Origin: Nitrospirota bacterium
GTDB taxonomy: Bacteria; Nitrospirota; Nitrospiria; Nitrospirales; Nitrospiraceae
Direction of reading: 5' to 3'
DNA length: 64,000 bases
Assembly (NCBI GenBank): GCA_030645475.1
Contig: JAUSMA010000071.1
Span: 1-64,000, forward strand
Part shown: one piece after another, positions 26,652 through 35,919 of the stretch
Position numbering within the stretch: position 1 is the first letter of the stretch
Layout: each line of letters begins with the position of its first letter
The notes under the pieces: model-generated
Told to the model about the DNA's origin: nothing
Database searches by the model: none
What the model saw: the letters and a program-made list of their open reading frames with translations, nothing else
Position numbers and translations under genes: made by a program

Positions 26652-28559
26652 TCAATGAATATGTACAGCGTTGCGAGCCGACATTGGAGTATAGGTTGGG
26701 ACCGCCTCATTGAGTCGGCGAATCAATTCGTCATCATCGCCATGACTCAGGGCAGTCTCGAGATGAGCAATCGCTCGATCTAGACGATCAGATTGAATCG
26801 ACGGAGGACTGATTGCGCGCCGGATTTTTGCGTGCGCGGTGGGTTCGACTTGCTCAGCTGCTTCAAAGAGCTCTTCGTACAATTTTTCCCCTGGACGTAA
26901 CCCGCTAAACTCAATCTGAATATCCTGGTCTGGCACAAGACCGGACAACACAATCATGTTCCTGGCTAAATCAACCACTTTGACCTGCTCCCCCATATCC
27001 AACACAAACACTTCGCCGCCCCGTCCCAACAGGCTAGCCTGTAGCACCAATTGCACCGCCTCAGGAATCGTCATGAAAAACCGTTTGATCTCAGGATGGG
27101 TCACCGTAACCGGCCCACCCCTTCGGATTTGATCCGTAAACAGGGGGACGACACTGCCATTGCTGCCCAGCACATTCCCAAATCTGACCACCGTAAATTT
27201 TGTCTGTCCGCTATAACTCAGTCTCTGCAGCAGGTCTTCGGCTACCCGTTTTGTGGCGCCCATGACACTTGTCGGATTCACCGCCTTGTCGGTGGAAATC
27301 AGCACGAATCGATCCACGCCACAAGCCAAAGCCGCCTCAGCTACGACTTTTGTTCCAAACACGTTATTGCGAACAGCCTCCTTCGGATTCAGCTCCATCA
27401 AGGGCACATGCTTGTGCGCGGCAGCATGAAAGACAAGCTCCGGGTCCGTCTGCCGCAACACCTCGATTACCCGGTCAGGTACGGTGACATCTCCCACCGC
27501 CGGAACGATCGTCACGTCAGGAAACTGCCTCCGCAACTCAAGATCTAATGCGTACAGTCCATTCTCATAGCGCTCAAAGAGGATCAATGTGGATGGATGA
27601 TATCGAGCGATCTGCCTGCAGAGCTCAGACCCGATCGACCCCCCAGCGCCGGTCACAAGCACTCGCTTCCCTTCGAGCAAGGGATGCAACTCCTGCCGAT
27701 CCATCTGAATAGGTTCACGCTGCAGAAGATCCTCCAAGCTCATCGGCCTGACCTGTCTCAGCGCCTCAGGATTCGCTAGCAGTTGCTTCACGCTCGGCAA
27801 GAGCTTGATAGGAACCTTGCATCCCTCAGACGCGGCAAGGATTCGCTGCTTCAACGCGGTCGACGCCGAGGGAATCGCCACAATGATCTCGTGGGCCGCG
27901 AGGCCACGCGTCAGCGCGGCAATGTCCTCAATCGACCCCACCACCGATACACCATGAATCTTCATCTTCCGCTTAATCGGATCATCGTCCACTAAACCGA
28001 CCGGCCGGTAGTGCGAGTTCCCATCGCTCAACATATCCCGCACCAATAACTCGCCGGCATGGCCCGCTCCAACAATCAAGACTCTTCTAGCTGAGGGGCT
28101 TAAGACCCGAAGCCATTCACGGAACCAGCGAACAGCCAGCCTAATACCAGCAAGAAACAGTCCGCTGAGCACACCCGTGAGAATAATGACTGAGCGGGGA
28201 TAGGCGTCCCACCCGAGTAAACCATGCACTACTCCGAAGAACACGGCAGAACTAATAACGGTAGCCCAGAGGATACGACCTAAATCATGGAGGCCGACAT
28301 AGCGCCACAGCCCTTGCTGAATGCCAAACACAGCAAGACAAACCGAATATATGGCCAATACGATGGGAAGGCCTCTTAAGAACAATCCAAATTGGTCGTG
28401 GGGAATATCCCCTTCGAATCGAAGAGCAAAGGCTGCCATATTCGCCACCGCAATAAGCCCGAGCTGTGTGCAGACCACAAGAACTGATCGATACTGCTGC
28501 ATGAATTGACCATAGCGACCGACGAGACAATGGAACAGGGAGATTAGAACTTTTTGCAT
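26652..28559 (-). CDS. Membrane NDP-sugar 4,6-dehydratase, WbpM/PglF/CapD family
   Basis: Dehydrates UDP-GlcNAc-type sugars to 4-keto-6-deoxy intermediates. About 635 residues. Four N-terminal transmembrane helices (about 5-120) precede a nucleotide-binding domain (RVLIVGAGHAGELLVRDML), then a catalytic extended-SDR domain (VLVTGAGGSIGSELCRQI) with STDKAVNPTSVMGATKR. There the usual Tyr of YxxxK is replaced by Met (SVMGATK), as is normal for this subgroup. The ATG at 28559 is used; GTG at 28568 is possible. A 195-bp gap without recognised genes separates it from kdsC. Confidence 0.93.
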   Translation of the reverse strand: MQKVLISLFHCLVGRYGQFMQQYRSVLVVCTQLGLIAVANMAAFALRFEGDIPHDQFGLFLRGLPIVLAIYSVCLAVFGIQQGLWRYVGLHDLGRILWATVISSAVFFGVVHGLLGWDAYPRSVIILTGVLSGLFLAGIRLAVRWFREWLRVLSPSARRVLIVGAGHAGELLVRDMLSDGNSHYRPVGLVDDDPIKRKMKIHGVSVVGSIEDIAALTRGLAAHEIIVAIPSASTALKQRILAASEGCKVPIKLLPSVKQLLANPEALRQVRPMSLEDLLQREPIQMDRQELHPLLEGKRVLVTGAGGSIGSELCRQIARYHPSTLILFERYENGLYALDLELRRQFPDVTIVPAVGDVTVPDRVIEVLRQTDPELVFHAAAHKHVPLMELNPKEAVRNNVFGTKVVAEAALACGVDRFVLISTDKAVNPTSVMGATKRVAEDLLQRLSYSGQTKFTVVRFGNVLGSNGSVVPLFTDQIRRGGPVTVTHPEIKRFFMTIPEAVQLVLQASLLGRGGEVFVLDMGEQVKVVDLARNMIVLSGLVPDQDIQIEFSGLRPGEKLYEELFEAAEQVEPTAHAKIRRAISPPSIQSDRLDRAIAHLETALSHGDDDELIRRLNEAVPTYTPMSARNAVHIH

Positions 28560-28568
28560 AAATGCCAC

Positions 28569-29870
28569 TTACGCTTTCGTTAACGCTCCAAACCTTCCAG
28601 CTCGAACTTCCTTAACTGCTTGATTGTATGACGAGTAGCTCAAAACCGCCATTGCCAAAAACACCCAGAAAAGCATCGCCAACGATCCGACCAGCATTTG
28701 GTCGAATTGCAGACGTAGAATTAATCCCGCAACACTTCCTATTGTCCCCACAAGCACAATTCTTGACAGCCAATCGTGAGCCTGTCGGTATTCTTCAGCA
28801 GTTCGCCACACAATCAAAATAAAAAGCCACCCAAACAGCAACATCCCCGGGATCCCAACATGGAGCGCCATATAGAGAAAAATATTATGTGTCCCTGCAT
28901 GCGTAATGGAACCATGTCCAGGCCTAACGAATTCTGGTTCCTGGCCATACAGAAGCAAATAGCTTTGGCTTCCATATCCGATTCCAACTAACCAATGTTT
29001 GCCGATCTCAGACAGGGTAAACAGCCAAATTTCAAACCTGTGAACCACAGAGGAAAATCCTTTTTTGAGAGGAATCGAATTCGTGATGTCGGCTCCGGCT
29101 CCGGTTCCCGCTCCCGCTCCAAAGATGACATTTTCATTAAAAACCAGCAGAACAGCAGCGACCACACATACTGTTGTGACCCCAGCGACAATTCTTGAGG
29201 AGGCCGAACGGATGAACCAAGCAATCACCCAACTCTCCGCAACAAGGGCAAGGAGCCCTGCGCGCGACTGAGTCGCAAGCAGGCAGACCATCATCATCCC
29301 TACGACAAGCGCACCACCACTTCTTACTTCTAGAGGCCCCTCCCCTAATGCCACAGCCAACCCAAAGGGGATGACCATGACTAGAAATGTTGTCAGCCAT
29401 ACCTCAGCAGGCAGAAACGAGACCACAGCCTGAGGATTTTCGAGATTGAACTGTGTGAGCCCATAAGCAGTGACAATGATGGCTGTAATCCCCATCAACC
29501 CCAAAAGAACCTGCCGATAGAGCAGTCCTTTGAAAAAATGGAGTACCGCGTAGAAAACCACCATGTGCTGAAGTAACTTGCCATATTCCTTCGCACTATA
29601 GGACGGAGCCACAGAGAATGGGATCGTGAGTCCCACCCAGACGACAAAGGCCAGCAAGGGCAGATCGTACGGTGTCCGAGAATAGAAAAAACACCGGTTG
29701 CGAACAGACCATATAACCAGCAATCCCAATAACACCAAAAACCCGTTTCGTTCCACAATAAGCAGCGATTTGAAAGGAAGAGCTGCGATATACACAGCCA
29801 GCACCACGCGGATGATGGTGTCGAAGTAGGCCACTTGCTCGGATGGCTGCCTAGCGATGGAGTAAGTCAT
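28569..29870 (-). CDS. O-antigen ligase/polymerase family membrane protein
   Basis: A 433-residue protein with about 10-12 transmembrane segments and a long periplasmic loop. The Wzy_C/WaaL-type region includes TQSRAGLLALVAESW, GYGSQSYLLLYGQEPEF and THAGTHNIFLYMALHVGIPG, where the conserved H-N-x-x-L is typical of O-antigen ligases and polymerases. It would join or extend lipid-linked glycan on the periplasmic side. The ATG at 29870 is preferred; the frame extends to a TTG at 29954, but no Shine-Dalgarno sequence supports it. Ligase and polymerase cannot be told apart by sequence reading. Confidence 0.86.
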   Translation of the reverse strand: MTYSIARQPSEQVAYFDTIIRVVLAVYIAALPFKSLLIVERNGFLVLLGLLVIWSVRNRCFFYSRTPYDLPLLAFVVWVGLTIPFSVAPSYSAKEYGKLLQHMVVFYAVLHFFKGLLYRQVLLGLMGITAIIVTAYGLTQFNLENPQAVVSFLPAEVWLTTFLVMVIPFGLAVALGEGPLEVRSGGALVVGMMMVCLLATQSRAGLLALVAESWVIAWFIRSASSRIVAGVTTVCVVAAVLLVFNENVIFGAGAGTGAGADITNSIPLKKGFSSVVHRFEIWLFTLSEIGKHWLVGIGYGSQSYLLLYGQEPEFVRPGHGSITHAGTHNIFLYMALHVGIPGMLLFGWLFILIVWRTAEEYRQAHDWLSRIVLVGTIGSVAGLILRLQFDQMLVGSLAMLFWVFLAMAVLSYSSYNQAVKEVRAGRFGALTKA

Positions 29871-30258
29871 TGGCACCACGATCCTCTCAAGAACTGGCAG
29901 GTCGTATCCGTTGCTCCAAGCCCCTCTTGACCGAAGATGCTTCAACGCACACAACTATTTACAGGGGCTCAGAAGTGAGATCTTAAGATACCGGCTCGGA
30001 TGGACGGTGCCCAAATCGGACGCCTCAAACGAATCAATTCATGAACGAGGCCAAGCGGCTAAAGTTGCCGATCAATGAAATCCCTCGAATTGATGACAAG
30101 AGTCTCATCAAGCAACTGCAAGTCCCCTGTTTGAGTTCAACACGTGCCGTTGCAATATGCTGGGTGAGAACCCGTTGAATTCATATCACTACAGTTTCTT
30201 AATACCCCTAATCCTAGTTAGGCACTTTGCGATACGTAACATGAGCCACCATTAGGAT
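29871..30258. other. 388-bp intergenic stretch without recognised gene
   Basis: AT-richer than the flanks. No open frame with protein-like character was found on either strand beyond a possible upstream extension of the ligase gene (to 29954). It holds a 7-bp inverted repeat (30090-30111) and several near-palindromic AGGATTAGG-type strings around 30200-30255. The latter could help end the upstream transcript. The largest gap in the glycan locus, it may contain a promoter for the ligase and genes below it. Confidence 0.5.
30090..30111. repeat. Short inverted repeat, possible operator or hairpin
   Basis: TTGATGA-CAAGAGTC-TCATCAA: perfect 7-bp arms around 8 nt, about 220 bp before the ligase ATG. 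The AT-rich arms look more like a protein-binding site than a terminator. No regulator is recognised in the window. Confidence 0.3.
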
Positions 30259-30819
30259 TCAATGCGTTACGCCATCCCGACGAAGAACTTTCACGAAAGT
30301 CAGCCACAGAATCCAGAGATCGAACCTGAACGACTGTCGGCGCAGGTATTCCGCATCCAGGTTGACTTTCTCAGGGATGGGCAACTCATCACGACCGTTA
30401 ACCTGAGCCCAGCCGGTTAGTCCAGGCACCAACTCGTGCACACCTTGATTAGTACGCAAGGCAATGAGGTCATGCTGATTGAACAAAGCAGGACGAGGCC
30501 CAACAAAACTCATGTCTCCCTTCAGGATACTCCAGAGCTGCGGCAGTTCATCCAAACTCGCCTTGCGTAAAAAGGAGCCGATCGGCGTCACATACATGGA
30601 CGGATCTATGAGCAGATGCGTCGCAACGGCCGGCGCATCTACCCGCATGCTCCGGAACTTGGGCATTTTGAATAGACGATTCTGGCGACCAACCCGGTCG
30701 CTCCAGTACAACACCGGACCAGGTGACGTGACGAGAACGGCAAGCCCGACAACGCCCACCGGAATCAACAACAGCATACTTAGGACCAGAGCAGCGCAAA
30801 AATCAAACAACCGCTTCAT
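30259..30819 (-). CDS. Initiating sugar-1-phosphate transferase (WcaJ/PglC-type)
   Basis: A 186-residue membrane phosphoglycosyl transferase that places the first sugar-phosphate on undecaprenyl phosphate. The start MKRLFDFCAALVLSMLLLIP is the usual opening of the short PglC-like form: one re-entrant hydrophobic helix, then the catalytic domain with KFRSMRVDA, RKASLDELPQLWSILKGDM, SFVGPRPALFNQH and PGLTGWAQVNGRD. The start at 30819 overlaps the flippase gene by 17 nt; an ATG at 30840 is possible. Starts lipid-linked assembly for this locus. Confidence 0.93.
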   Translation of the reverse strand: MKRLFDFCAALVLSMLLLIPVGVVGLAVLVTSPGPVLYWSDRVGRQNRLFKMPKFRSMRVDAPAVATHLLIDPSMYVTPIGSFLRKASLDELPQLWSILKGDMSFVGPRPALFNQHDLIALRTNQGVHELVPGLTGWAQVNGRDELPIPEKVNLDAEYLRRQSFRFDLWILWLTFVKVLRRDGVTH

Positions 30820-33766
30820 TAATCGCAAGTTCCTGGCCATCCCGACAAATGGTGAGCTGTGCCCAAGCCATCCCCAGAATGGCGAGGGCGGCGTATACAA
30901 TTGCCGCTGTGCTGTGCGAGTCAACAGCAACACATACACTTGCCCAAACTAACCAACTTACAAACAAAGTCAGCAACTCTCGTGTTGAGAGCCCGACTTG
31001 TCGATGCGCAGCCACGGCCAGACTTAGAGTCGAAACCGCTGTCGCCGTCAATGTTCCGATCGCCACCCCCATGACACCCAAACGCGCGACGAGCAGCATG
31101 TTCACCAACAGGTTGCAGAGAAAGCCCAGCGTTGCAGCAAACAACACACGTGACGACGCGCCTGAAACAATGGCCATCTTCACCATAAGCGCTCCGGAAA
31201 TAGCGAGGGGCAGCTGTAACACACCTATCTTGACGATATTAGCTAAGTTGGTGACCTGCGCCTGAGACAAGCTCCCGGACAGAGCCGCACCGACTAACGG
31301 CTCGGCAAACAGCACCGCCCCAACGGCCAACGATCCGCCTATCCAGCCACCCATTACAAGCAGGAAGTACGCGTCGTCCCGCATACCCTTCTTCGCCCCA
31401 TGCGACAGAAGATGCGCGAGATGCGGCAATACAACAGCAGACGCCCCCACGCTAGCCAGCCCTGAGAGCAACGCCACAATCTTGCTTGCTAGTGCCCATG
31501 CCGAAACCGCCCCTGAAGCGACCGAAGCTGCAAACGTGTAGTTCATCGGAATCAGCACCGCAGTCAGCACAGCTGCGCCTACCAGACGCCGGTATGACAA
31601 AGTTACCGATCGAAGAACCGGCAAGGCAGGTATGGTAGGAACCAACTGGATACCACAGGCGCGAAGACAGAGCAGTACCCACGCTATATTCAGAATTGTT
31701 CCAAACAACATGCCCGCGATCGCCATAACCGCGGCGTTACCAGAGGAAGCGAAGATCAAGGCGGCAATGGTTACTACCGGCACAACTAGCTGCCCAAGCG
31801 CCGCCTCTCGTGATCGGCCCAGCGCATTCAGAGCCGCGTTCCCGACGACCGTCCAAGCGGACAGCAGGATGATTGGGGCAAACCAACGCAGTATTGCCGT
31901 AGCCATGTCCGCCTGTTCCGATCCGTTGGCGCCAAGAACAAGCCAAACAATCTGTGGCGCAGCGACAACCACCAGCGCTGCCACCGTCCCCAAAAGCATG
32001 ATGGCGAAACCCAGCATGTGGCGAATCAGCAAATCACGCTGTCCCGCAGACTCGGCCCCCTTAGCCGAGAGGAAGGGCAACGTCAGGGCATCCGCCATTG
32101 GCATCGCCAGAAACGTCACGAAAAACATCGGGATCATCACAGCAGTAAAGAATGCGTCGAGCCCCTCGCTCATCCCTAACTGCTTCACCAGCAGCAAATC
32201 CCTGGCAAGGAACCCGAGGTAGCACAGCAATGTAACCATGATGACCACCGCGCCGGACGCAGCGAGCCGATCAACTCCGAAAGATAGCCCTCCGCCTTGA
32301 GCAGCCTTATCAGCGAACACCTCCACCCGGTCCTCTCCCTCCCTGGCCGTTGTTCGCCGATCAAGGGTTCCGAGAATCAGACTGGCCCAGCCGACGGAGC
32401 CACAGAGTAAAAAGAACTGCCAAACCCCAAAACGCTGTCTGTAGAGCGTCCCCACGTTGGGATGAATGTAAGTGAGCATCAGAAGCAAGGTCGTGCAAAA
32501 TATTATCCCCGCGAGTAGTTGCCGACTTGGCATGCGCAGCACGGTAATCATGATACCGAGGGCAAACACATACCAAATCGCGGTCTCCACGGCTCCTATC
32601 AACCTCGGCGCAGACACACGCACGACCCAAGTTTCTGGGAACGGCGCAAACAACCCTACCACTAACGCTCGCGGCATATAGGCCAGAGTGCCCCCTGCAT
32701 CGTTTGGTAGGCGCTCACCATCAACCTCCGACCCGACGCCGACTGAGCGACCAAATACCACGAAGTGGACCCGTAGCTCGGAAGCTCGTCTAAAGGCCTT
32801 ATCGATCTCAGACGGCACAATGTCCGTCGTTTTCCATTGCCACTTTTCGCCAGTTTCTGGGTCTAAAAAGGTGCGTAGCGCCACTTTCCCCGAGTCGCCT
32901 ACAACGTAAGAACCAACGCCTACGTCCAAATCTTTATCAGTGAGCAGAGAAGTGAACACAAGAGCGATTATTGACACAGAAACTATTAGCATCAATTGCT
33001 TCGCCAGCGAATGCGCAGTCACCCGCAGCCGTCCAATCACGCCAGGAGCTGTGGCGATCGCGGACGAAACCACCAAGGCACAAACCAGGATAACAGGGAA
33101 GTACGGACGAACTAGCCCTACTAACAACGCACCCAAAGCAGCCCGTACGACCAGCGGCATCATGCCTCTAAATGCAATGTCCTGCCTTGAATGCAGATCA
33201 AGCCACGCGTCCAGCACAAGCAACGTCCCCGCAATAGCAAAGGCATCCTTATGATTCTGCCCATACCACTGCAGTGCGGAAGGAAACGCCAAGAATGCGA
33301 TCCCTGCAATGAGGCCACCGAGCATACCGGCATTGCCGGGGCACAAGCGTCCGCCCATTCTATAAATGAGCACGGCACCGGTAGCATGAGCCGCCGCATT
33401 GACCGGAATGAACCATGCCGGGTCCGGCCCCACCAATGCGTATATCGCCGCAAGCACCCCAACATTCCCAGCAGCTCCAGGAAATAGCCTCCACTCAGAC
33501 CAACCGTTTGCACGAATTCGTTCCGCAACCTCGGCAGCAATGTTGTGAAAAATGATGGCATCGTTTGGCAATAAACCATGTCCGGCATGCATTTCCGGGA
33601 TCAATGGCAACACCACTTTCTGCAGCAGCAACGCCATGAACGAGGCATAAACAAATCCCAAGCACCAGAACAACCGCACTGAAGGATAGCGATAGGAAAG
33701 ATCACGCATCCCTATATTGAGATCGGTCAGGCCAACCACGCGTTTTATCTGATCAGACTGTTTCAC
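30803..33766 (-). CDS. Fusion of a multispanning membrane protein with a MurJ/Wzx-like flippase
   Basis: 987 residues, about twice a normal flippase. The N-terminal half (about 1-470) is a polytopic protein resembling GT-C glycosyltransferases or glycan polymerases: IIFHNIAAEVAERIRANGW, ALQWYGQNHKDAFAIAG, LVGLVRPYFPVILV, a soluble loop with LDPETGEKWQWKTTDIVPSEI and NVGTLYRQRFGVWQ. The C-terminal half (about 500-975) has the MurJ/MVF pattern: LLVKQLGMSEGLDAFFTAVMIP, LTLPFLSAK and about 12 further helices. GTG at 33766 overlaps the previous stop (GTGA) with GAGCGGG upstream and is preferred; ATGs at 33793 and 33709 are alternatives. It would flip lipid-linked glycan and may also polymerise or glycosylate it. 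No frame break is seen between the halves. Confidence 0.85.
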   Translation of the reverse strand: MKQSDQIKRVVGLTDLNIGMRDLSYRYPSVRLFWCLGFVYASFMALLLQKVVLPLIPEMHAGHGLLPNDAIIFHNIAAEVAERIRANGWSEWRLFPGAAGNVGVLAAIYALVGPDPAWFIPVNAAAHATGAVLIYRMGGRLCPGNAGMLGGLIAGIAFLAFPSALQWYGQNHKDAFAIAGTLLVLDAWLDLHSRQDIAFRGMMPLVVRAALGALLVGLVRPYFPVILVCALVVSSAIATAPGVIGRLRVTAHSLAKQLMLIVSVSIIALVFTSLLTDKDLDVGVGSYVVGDSGKVALRTFLDPETGEKWQWKTTDIVPSEIDKAFRRASELRVHFVVFGRSVGVGSEVDGERLPNDAGGTLAYMPRALVVGLFAPFPETWVVRVSAPRLIGAVETAIWYVFALGIMITVLRMPSRQLLAGIIFCTTLLLMLTYIHPNVGTLYRQRFGVWQFFLLCGSVGWASLILGTLDRRTTAREGEDRVEVFADKAAQGGGLSFGVDRLAASGAVVIMVTLLCYLGFLARDLLLVKQLGMSEGLDAFFTAVMIPMFFVTFLAMPMADALTLPFLSAKGAESAGQRDLLIRHMLGFAIMLLGTVAALVVVAAPQIVWLVLGANGSEQADMATAILRWFAPIILLSAWTVVGNAALNALGRSREAALGQLVVPVVTIAALIFASSGNAAVMAIAGMLFGTILNIAWVLLCLRACGIQLVPTIPALPVLRSVTLSYRRLVGAAVLTAVLIPMNYTFAASVASGAVSAWALASKIVALLSGLASVGASAVVLPHLAHLLSHGAKKGMRDDAYFLLVMGGWIGGSLAVGAVLFAEPLVGAALSGSLSQAQVTNLANIVKIGVLQLPLAISGALMVKMAIVSGASSRVLFAATLGFLCNLLVNMLLVARLGVMGVAIGTLTATAVSTLSLAVAAHRQVGLSTRELLTLFVSWLVWASVCVAVDSHSTAAIVYAALAILGMAWAQLTICRDGQELAINEAVV

Positions 33767-34902
33767 AAAACCCGCTCGTAAAAGGCCCGCCATTCCGCCG
33801 TCACAACCGCACTGGAAAATTCCTTCGATACGCGATCCAATGCCTGACTGCCCAATCTTTGCCGCCCAGCACAATCCAAGGAAACACGGAGCATTGCTGC
33901 TGCGAGCGCTTCGACGTTGCCAATCTCTACCAATAATCCGGTACGATCCTCGACCACCGCATCGATGACACCATCGATACGGTAGGCAACGGTTGGAATT
34001 GCACAGGCCGCCGCCTCAATGACCACGGAACCGAATCCTTCCCGATAACTCGGTAACACGAGAACATCGGCGCTCGCCATATAGCGCTCAGGGCGAAACG
34101 TCTGCCCAAGCCACCGCATGCGGCCGGGGCCATGCTCTTTCTGTTTCTCCATCTGATCAAATAGGCACTCCTCATCCGGCCCAACGAGCCACAGTTCCAC
34201 GCATGGATTTATACCCGCTACAGTCGTGAATGCCTCGACCAAATCGAAGACGCCTTTGTCTCTGGTCAGGCGTCCGACCGAGAGAAACACACACACGTCT
34301 CCGGCCGTGCCTAGCTCAGCACGCACCTGATGACACACCTCCGTCTCTGGCCGAAAGCGGCTCAAATCGACACCTGAAATCGAGCCCGGCCCCAATATAG
34401 AGATCCCGCCAGACCCGACCACCCTCTCATTATCGAGAAATCGGCACTGTGACGGGCTATCTGCAAACACTTGCGAGGCAGAATGAACAATCATTCGATC
34501 GAACGTTTTCAGTACGTACCGAGCAATCCCGCTTCTATTGGCCCAGACCTGGCCGGTGAACGTGTGATGCCGCAGTCGAACACCGGCGAGGCGAGCGGCA
34601 AGCATCGCCAGCAGCCCGGCCTTGGGAGTGATGCTGTGCACTGCTGAAAATTTTTCGGCTCGAAAAAATAACACAAGAAAAAGAAACGCCCGCAGGTCCA
34701 TAAAAACAGAAACTTCTCTCGCAATCTTGAAATCAACCACTCGAATGCGTGAATCGATTTGTTCAGAAAGCGGGTAGAGAGAACGATTCACACACAATGT
34801 GACCGAGCAACAATCTGCCAATGCCTTCAAATGCGTCAGCAAGAACGCATTAACCGCAAAAGGCGTAGTCACAACGAAACAAATGGATTTCAACACTTGC
34901 AC
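33763..34902 (-). CDS. Glycosyltransferase family 4 (GT-B)
   Basis: A 379-residue retaining GT-B enzyme. The N-terminal half contains VVTTPFAVNAFLLTHLKAL and an HSITPKAGLLAMLAARLAGV acceptor-side helix; the C-terminal half has LSVGRLTRDKGVFDLVEAF, LVGPDEEC and the EX7E region PSYREGFGSVVIEAAACAIPTVA. It would add one sugar to the growing cytoplasmic lipid-linked glycan; donor unknown. It starts at GTG (34902) with no strong Shine-Dalgarno sequence; the 3' end overlaps the fusion gene by 4 nt. Confidence 0.9.
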   Translation of the reverse strand: MQVLKSICFVVTTPFAVNAFLLTHLKALADCCSVTLCVNRSLYPLSEQIDSRIRVVDFKIAREVSVFMDLRAFLFLVLFFRAEKFSAVHSITPKAGLLAMLAARLAGVRLRHHTFTGQVWANRSGIARYVLKTFDRMIVHSASQVFADSPSQCRFLDNERVVGSGGISILGPGSISGVDLSRFRPETEVCHQVRAELGTAGDVCVFLSVGRLTRDKGVFDLVEAFTTVAGINPCVELWLVGPDEECLFDQMEKQKEHGPGRMRWLGQTFRPERYMASADVLVLPSYREGFGSVVIEAAACAIPTVAYRIDGVIDAVVEDRTGLLVEIGNVEALAAAMLRVSLDCAGRQRLGSQALDRVSKEFSSAVVTAEWRAFYERVL

Positions 34903-34929
34903 TCGACGACAATATGCACGTCCATACGA

Positions 34930-35919
34930 CTATGAACTAGCACCGCCCCTTTGCTTTAGTGCCCAATTGAACGCCCAGCACATGCCCGGGAGAGATGCCC
35001 ATTCCCATTCACCGAGACACTCGACTAGCCGAGCACCAGTCCCCTGCTTGAAATCGTACACACCTTTGTTGCCAATCGGGTCAACGCCACTAAGGTCATA
35101 GTGCGACAAACCTCGCTGGCGACAATGCTCAAACAGCGCCCAGAGGGTGGCGTGCGACGCATACACTTTTCGCGCGCTTGCGCCTGCTGCCGCCAAGAGA
35201 TCCCATGCAGTATCACCAAACAGTCCTGCCCCGCGTACCGCAAGCAATCTACCTTCAGCATCAAGACATCGGTACAGCACGAGTCGATCGCCAAGGTTCA
35301 CCAACATAGCCTCAAGCTCTGCCTCGGAATGCTGGACAGGAATCGACTTCAACTCTTCCATTTCCCGATAAAGTGCTGATATTTCTGTCAGATTCGGACG
35401 ATTCCACCGTTCAATAAGAAGACCGTGAGAATCAGACCTCTTCAGATTGTGTCGCCAGTTTCGGCTTGTCCGACTCAAGCGTTCAAACTCCTCCTCTTTG
35501 AGAGAGTAGAGCATCGTGAGACCGCTGCTCATGTTCACGGAAGGGCGCTTCCAGCCAGTCCTTACTAGGCCCTCCTTTTCCTCCTGCAGGCTTTCCCGAA
35601 GCAGACTCATTCGGCAATAGAAAATGCGGCAACCCAATAATTTCCCTAGAACATCTCGAAAGCCACTTTCAAAATGAACAGCGGGCCCAACTGGACCACC
35701 CGGGATCCAGCAAACCTGAATTCCCGCACGGCGCTGGGTCAACACGCTTGCCGCCGCCACCACTTGTCCGCGCGAAGTGGCTAGGAGCCGTACCGGCAGC
35801 CAACCCGCAACACAGCGAACTTTCCCCCAGCCATGACTTTGATAAAAACCACCACCAAGAGTCTCCAGTTGCTTGTCCCAACCGTCGGCATGTCCCTCGT
35901 ATTGAATCCAGTTCACCAT
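34930..35919 (-). CDS. FemAB/GNAT-like acyltransferase
   Basis: A 329-residue protein of the FemAB-like double-GNAT group (BioF2/CelD/FemX type). Seen: GGGFYQSHGWGKVRCV at the start, RNWRHNLKRSDSHGLLIE, a second GNAT-like half with AVRGAGLFGDTAWDLLAAAG, and the closing SHYDLSGVDPIGNKGVYDFKQGTGA, which matches the FemAB C-terminal signature (Y-D-x-x-G ... K-x-G). Such proteins transfer aminoacyl or acyl groups. In polysaccharide loci they are thought to decorate sugars; donor and acceptor are unknown. Overlaps the DegT-like gene by 7 nt. Confidence 0.83.
   Translation of the reverse strand: MVNWIQYEGHADGWDKQLETLGGGFYQSHGWGKVRCVAGWLPVRLLATSRGQVVAAASVLTQRRAGIQVCWIPGGPVGPAVHFESGFRDVLGKLLGCRIFYCRMSLLRESLQEEKEGLVRTGWKRPSVNMSSGLTMLYSLKEEEFERLSRTSRNWRHNLKRSDSHGLLIERWNRPNLTEISALYREMEELKSIPVQHSEAELEAMLVNLGDRLVLYRCLDAEGRLLAVRGAGLFGDTAWDLLAAAGASARKVYASHATLWALFEHCRQRGLSHYDLSGVDPIGNKGVYDFKQGTGARLVECLGEWEWASLPGMCWAFNWALKQRGGASS

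Noticed and set aside
31452-33588. Long plus- and minus-strand frames within the flippase fusion gene
   Set aside because: They lie in other frames of a strongly coding membrane-protein gene and show no recognisable motif.
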